From NCBI GenBank assembly GCA_028033615.1, contig JAOFDG010000002.1:1-64000 (forward strand): a DNA stretch of 64,000 bases. The letters are read 5' to 3'. This DNA is from Verrucomicrobiales bacterium (GTDB taxonomy: Bacteria; Verrucomicrobiota; Verrucomicrobiia; Verrucomicrobiales; DEV007). The notes under the pieces are model-generated. The model saw only the letters and a list, made by a program, of their open reading frames with translations, did no database searches and was not told where the DNA came from. The position numbers and the translations under genes are program-made. Positions 60,056 through 64,000 of this stretch are shown here, in pieces. How positions within the stretch are numbered: the stretch's first letter is position 1; every line of letters begins with the position of its first letter.

Positions 60056-61915
60056 GTGAAATTATCTGAGATCAAAAGCCCCGAAGACCTCAAAGCACTT
60101 CCAGAAGAGGACCTGAATGCACTTGCTTCACTGATTCGTAAGGATTTAATCGAGAGCCTTTCTCAAACTGGAGGGCACTTGGGCCCTAACCTAGGTGTAG
60201 TCGAATTAACGATCGCCCTTCATCGGGTTTTTGAAACTCCTAAAGATAAGTTTGTATTTGATGTATCTCATCAGGGATATGTTCATAAAATGCTCACTGG
60301 TAGATGGAATAAGATCAACACCATCAGACAGTATAAAGGATTAAATGGGTTTCTTTTAAGGAGCGAAAGTGAACATGATTGTTATGGTGCAGGTCATGCA
60401 GGAACAGCAGTATCAGCTGCACTTGGAATGGCAATGGCAAGTAAAATGCGAGGGAGCGATGAACGCGTTGTTGCAGTTGCTGGTGATGCTGCTTTTACAT
60501 GCGGCCCCACATATGAAGCACTAAATAACGTAGGAAACCTAGAAGCCCCCTTTATTATTGTTCTCAATGATAATGAATGGTCAATTGATAAAAATGTTGG
60601 TGCTATTGCAAAATACTTCAACAAAATTACAACAAGCAAGACATACGCCGGCCTTCATGAAGCCGCTGCTAATTTTGTATCTAAAACAATGGGAGAAGGG
60701 GTAAGTAGAATCGCTTCAAAAGTAGAAAAAGGTGCAAAAAATATGCTCGTACCTAGTGTTTTATTTGAAGAATTCGGTTTGAGATATTATGGACCTATTG
60801 ATGGACATGACTTACCTCTGCTCATAAAAACTTTTGAATTTCTTAAAGAACAAAAAGAGCCGGTAATTCTGCATATTATCACTAAGAAAGGTCACGGCTA
60901 TCAACCTGCATTAGACAAACCGGATAAATTCCATGGTTTAGGAAAGTATAAAATTGAAACCGGAGAGACAGATCCGGCATCTTGTCCGACTTATTCCCAA
61001 TTATATGGAGAGCATTTAACAGAATTCGCTAAGAAGGATGAACTAATAACAGCCATAACTGCAGCGATGCCAGGTGGAACAGGACTTTCAACATTCAGGG
61101 ACTCCTCAGAAGTTAAGGATAGATATTTTGACGTTGGCATTGCAGAAGAGCATGCTGCACTTTTTGCTTGTGGATTAGCTGCACAAGGTTTCAAACCCTT
61201 CTTAACAATTTATTCAACTTTCATGCAAAGAGCATTTGATATGCTCATTCATGATATTGGAATTCAAAACTTACCTGTACGCATTTGTATGGACAGGGCA
61301 GGACTGTCTGGTGATGATGGACCAACTCACCATGGACTTTTTGATATTGGTTATTTAAGGCATGTTCCAAATTTTATATTCATGCAGCCGAAAGATGAAG
61401 AAGAGTTTGTTGATATGTTATATACAATGGCAAACCATGACTCAAGCCCTATTGCAGTCAGGTATCCAAGAGGTGCTGGCACTGGAGCAAGCCCAAAGAA
61501 AACTCCGGAAATTATTGATATTGGTAAAGCTGAAATTCTAAAAGAAGGTAATGATGTAGGTCTTATTGGTTTAGGTCATTTATTTGAAATGGCTGAAAAG
61601 ACAAGCTTGATGCTTGAAGAACAAGGCCATTCTGTAAGTCTTATAAACCCTCGATTCATTAAACCAATCGACAGTTCTGCAATCAAGGAAATGGCTAAAA
61701 ACGTTAAAGTCATATGTACATTTGAAGACCATGTTTTACATAACGGATTCGGGGCCGCTATCATTGAGCTACTCCATGATTCAGGCATTAACACGCCAGT
61801 AGTAAGAATTGGATGGCCTGATGAGTTCATTGAGCACGGAAACATCCCCGCTCTAAGAGATAAGCACGGACTCACCCCAGAGAATGCCGTTGATATGATA
61901 ATGAATAAGCTTTAG
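60056..61915 (+). CDS. dxs: 1-deoxy-D-xylulose-5-phosphate synthase
   Basis: GTG start; TGGHLGPNLGVVELTIALHRVF; DVSHQGYVHKMLTGR; DRAGLSGDDGPTHHGLFDIGYLRHVPN. Confidence 0.95.
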   Translation: MKLSEIKSPEDLKALPEEDLNALASLIRKDLIESLSQTGGHLGPNLGVVELTIALHRVFETPKDKFVFDVSHQGYVHKMLTGRWNKINTIRQYKGLNGFLLRSESEHDCYGAGHAGTAVSAALGMAMASKMRGSDERVVAVAGDAAFTCGPTYEALNNVGNLEAPFIIVLNDNEWSIDKNVGAIAKYFNKITTSKTYAGLHEAAANFVSKTMGEGVSRIASKVEKGAKNMLVPSVLFEEFGLRYYGPIDGHDLPLLIKTFEFLKEQKEPVILHIITKKGHGYQPALDKPDKFHGLGKYKIETGETDPASCPTYSQLYGEHLTEFAKKDELITAITAAMPGGTGLSTFRDSSEVKDRYFDVGIAEEHAALFACGLAAQGFKPFLTIYSTFMQRAFDMLIHDIGIQNLPVRICMDRAGLSGDDGPTHHGLFDIGYLRHVPNFIFMQPKDEEEFVDMLYTMANHDSSPIAVRYPRGAGTGASPKKTPEIIDIGKAEILKEGNDVGLIGLGHLFEMAEKTSLMLEEQGHSVSLINPRFIKPIDSSAIKEMAKNVKVICTFEDHVLHNGFGAAIIELLHDSGINTPVVRIGWPDEFIEHGNIPALRDKHGLTPENAVDMIMNKL

Positions 61916-61954
61916 GTCTTAGAAATTATTATTCTAAAAAATTAAAGGATACTT

Positions 61955-62737
61955 TTAAGGAAGTATTCTAATTCTAATATTTTTAAATTCTACTGGAGCA
62001 CCCTCACTTTCAAGACACAGATAACCTTGAGCGGGTTCGCAGCCAGTCCCTCCAGAAACCTCTTCACCATTAACCCATAATCTCACTTCACCATTAATTG
62101 CACGTACGTAATAATGATTCCACTCGTTAATACCTTTTGTAAGATTTTTTGAGGGAAAACTTCTTTTACCATTGGGTGCAACAGGAGGAAAAGGTTTCAT
62201 CTTGGCTGGGCCAGTTGGAAAAACATCACCATGAGATGTAAACCAATCAGCTGGCTTATTATATTTTTTTTTATACTTTTCGGCATATCCAAGATCTAAA
62301 ACCTGAACCTCTATGCCGTGGGGCAACCTGCCTTTACCATTTTCCAGATTTTTAATGGATGTAGGACTTGCCCAGACGAAGACCCCAGAATTACCTCCCT
62401 TCTCTTTATGCATCCATTCACAAACAAGCTCGAAATTTTTAATTGGCTCCTTCATTCTAATCACTCCAACAGGCTGACCGGTACAAAAGGCGTGACCTTT
62501 TTCCCATCGCCATGTTTTTGGAGCGCAGTTCACATTAACAAAATCTTCACGTTTTAGCTCTCTCCAACCATGACCATATCCCTCGATAGAAGCTTTCTTC
62601 AGAGATCCGTGAGACTCCTCTTTTTTCTGATCAGCTAATAATTGAACAGGATATATAATTGAAAGTATTAATATAATACTGGTTATAGTCTGATTATTCA
62701 TAATTAAAATAGTGTTTAATACATGTTCTATATACAA
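61955..62737 (-). CDS. Secreted DUF1080 (3-keto-disaccharide hydrolase-like) protein
   Basis: FELVCEWMHKEKGGNSGVFVWA; EWNHYYVRAINGEVRLWVNGEEVSGG; GYLCLESEGAPVEFKNIRI. Confidence 0.92.
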   Translation of the reverse strand: MYIEHVLNTILIMNNQTITSIILILSIIYPVQLLADQKKEESHGSLKKASIEGYGHGWRELKREDFVNVNCAPKTWRWEKGHAFCTGQPVGVIRMKEPIKNFELVCEWMHKEKGGNSGVFVWASPTSIKNLENGKGRLPHGIEVQVLDLGYAEKYKKKYNKPADWFTSHGDVFPTGPAKMKPFPPVAPNGKRSFPSKNLTKGINEWNHYYVRAINGEVRLWVNGEEVSGGTGCEPAQGYLCLESEGAPVEFKNIRIRILP

Positions 62738-62833
62738 CGTTATAAATTCGAGAATAAAATAGAATCTCTGAGGATTTATTGAACTACCACATAAACCCGA
62801 TACTGTTAATCAATATAGTTAACAGACAATAGA

Positions 62834-64000
62834 ATGTGTTTACATAATTTCAGATCATTTCCTATTAATTTAAGTATATCTTTTATCCTTCTGACTTATT
62901 TAACGACTTTATCCTTACCGTCAGAAAAGCCGAACATTCTTTTCATTTCCGTTGATGATCTTCGACCCGAACTCGGTTGCTATGGAGTTAATTATGCACA
63001 AAGCCCAAACATTGATCAATTTGCAAAAACTGCAGTTACATTTCGTAATCACTACGTTCAAGTTTCAACCTGTGGCGCTTCTCGCTACGCGCTTCTAACT
63101 GGTCAGTCTCCCGCTAAATCTGGTGCTCTCAGAAATAATTCATTTTACAGTGGTAAAACAGCAATAAAGAATAAACAACTTCCTGGCGCACAGACTATGC
63201 CCGAACTTTTTAGGAGGTCAGGGTACAAAACTGTGCTCATTGGTAAAATATCACACACCCCTGACGGGAAAGTCTTTTCTTACAATGGAGACGGTGATGG
63301 AAAACTCGAGATGCCACGAGCATGGGATCATTTAGCAACCCCAATGGGACAATGGAAAAGAGGTTGGCCACTATTCTTTGCATATGCTGAGGGAAAACAT
63401 AGAGAAGATGGAAGGAACCAAATGGAACTTATGGAATTCATTGCAGAACGTGATAATGAATTACCGGATGGGCTTTTAGCTGAGAGTGCTATATCGCAAT
63501 TAAATCAATTAAAAGAGCAGGGAGAAAATTTTTTGATGGGCTTGGGCTTTTTTAAGCCTCATCTTCCATTCGTAGCTCCTAAGCAGGATTGGGAAGCTTT
63601 CAAGAAAACAACTATTCCAGTCCCTTTAAACAATAGATCTTTTGATTCCCCTTACAAACATGATAGCGGAGAATTCTTTAAGTACTCAACTCCATATGAG
63701 ATAAAGAAACCACTCAATCCTGCATCTGCTATAATGGCTAAACGAGCTTACTTGGCATGCGTAAGATATATTGACAGACAAATTGGTAAAGTCTTACGCC
63801 ACCTCGAAAGAATTGACTTAGTAAAAAATACAATCGTAGTGATATGGGGAGATCATGGTTGGCACCTAGGTGATGCTCAGCAATGGGGGAAACATACTCC
63901 ATTTGAAATAGCAAACCGTAGTGTTCTTATGATAAGAGCCCCCAGAATTGATGGTGGATTCTCAACAAATGCCCTTGCAGAAACACTGGATATTTACCCA
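62834..64000 (+). CDS. Sulfatase (iduronate-2-sulfatase-like), C-terminus truncated by the window edge
   Basis: Not in ORF track. Manual translation: MCLHNFRSFPINLSISFILLTYLTTLSLPSEKPNILFISVDDLRPELGCYG...VSTCGASRYALLTGQSPAKSG; CxASR formylglycine motif. Confidence 0.92.
   Translation, partial: MCLHNFRSFPINLSISFILLTYLTTLSLPSEKPNILFISVDDLRPELGCYGVNYAQSPNIDQFAKTAVTFRNHYVQVSTCGASRYALLTGQSPAKSGALRNNSFYSGKTAIKNKQLPGAQTMPELFRRSGYKTVLIGKISHTPDGKVFSYNGDGDGKLEMPRAWDHLATPMGQWKRGWPLFFAYAEGKHREDGRNQMELMEFIAERDNELPDGLLAESAISQLNQLKEQGENFLMGLGFFKPHLPFVAPKQDWEAFKKTTIPVPLNNRSFDSPYKHDSGEFFKYSTPYEIKKPLNPASAIMAKRAYLACVRYIDRQIGKVLRHLERIDLVKNTIVVIWGDHGWHLGDAQQWGKHTPFEIANRSVLMIRAPRIDGGFSTNALAETLDIYP

Noticed and set aside
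59761-60093. 110-aa - strand ORF over xseB
   Set aside because: xseB on the + strand is unmistakable; this is its antisense shadow.
1-64000. tRNA/rRNA genes
   Set aside because: Intergenic gaps were read by eye and no cloverleaf-like or rRNA-like sequence was recognised; a tRNAscan/Infernal run would be needed to exclude small RNAs.

Overview
64 kb window of an AT-rich, densely coded bacterial chromosome. Housekeeping genes are gatB, aroC, recD2-type helicase, queG, aroK, tsaC/sua5, murJ, panC, nadB, an MsbA-like ABC exporter, rlmB-like, frr, pyrH, fmt, adk, miaB, xerC/D, cutA, an NtrB/NtrC pair, xseB and dxs. Interspersed secreted or catabolic genes are of a kind common in marine Verrucomicrobiota/Planctomycetota: sulfatase, DUF1080, SASA esterase, PQQ-like propeller, cytochrome c plus LRR, alpha/beta hydrolases, and a 3425-aa lamin-tail/Ig-like/CotH protein. 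The taxonomic placement is inferred from gene content only. I saw no tRNA, rRNA, CRISPR array, transposase or prophage. Two CDSs run off the window edges and are missing from the ORF track: a P-loop GTPase on the left and a sulfatase on the right. The most interesting items are: (i) a single ORF joining an MbnP-like copper-protein domain to a MauG/MbnH-like di-heme peroxidase, 9 bp upstream of a beta-propeller gene; (ii) a MurJ with an apparent ~100-aa insertion in the loop between TM3 and TM4; (iii) a tandem SASA esterase whose second domain has lost the GQSNM serine; (iv) a tandem pair of paralogous membrane-anchored coiled-coil proteins followed by a tiny lipoprotein; (v) the giant CotH-containing secreted protein. 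All assignments come from reading motifs by eye; no searches were run.
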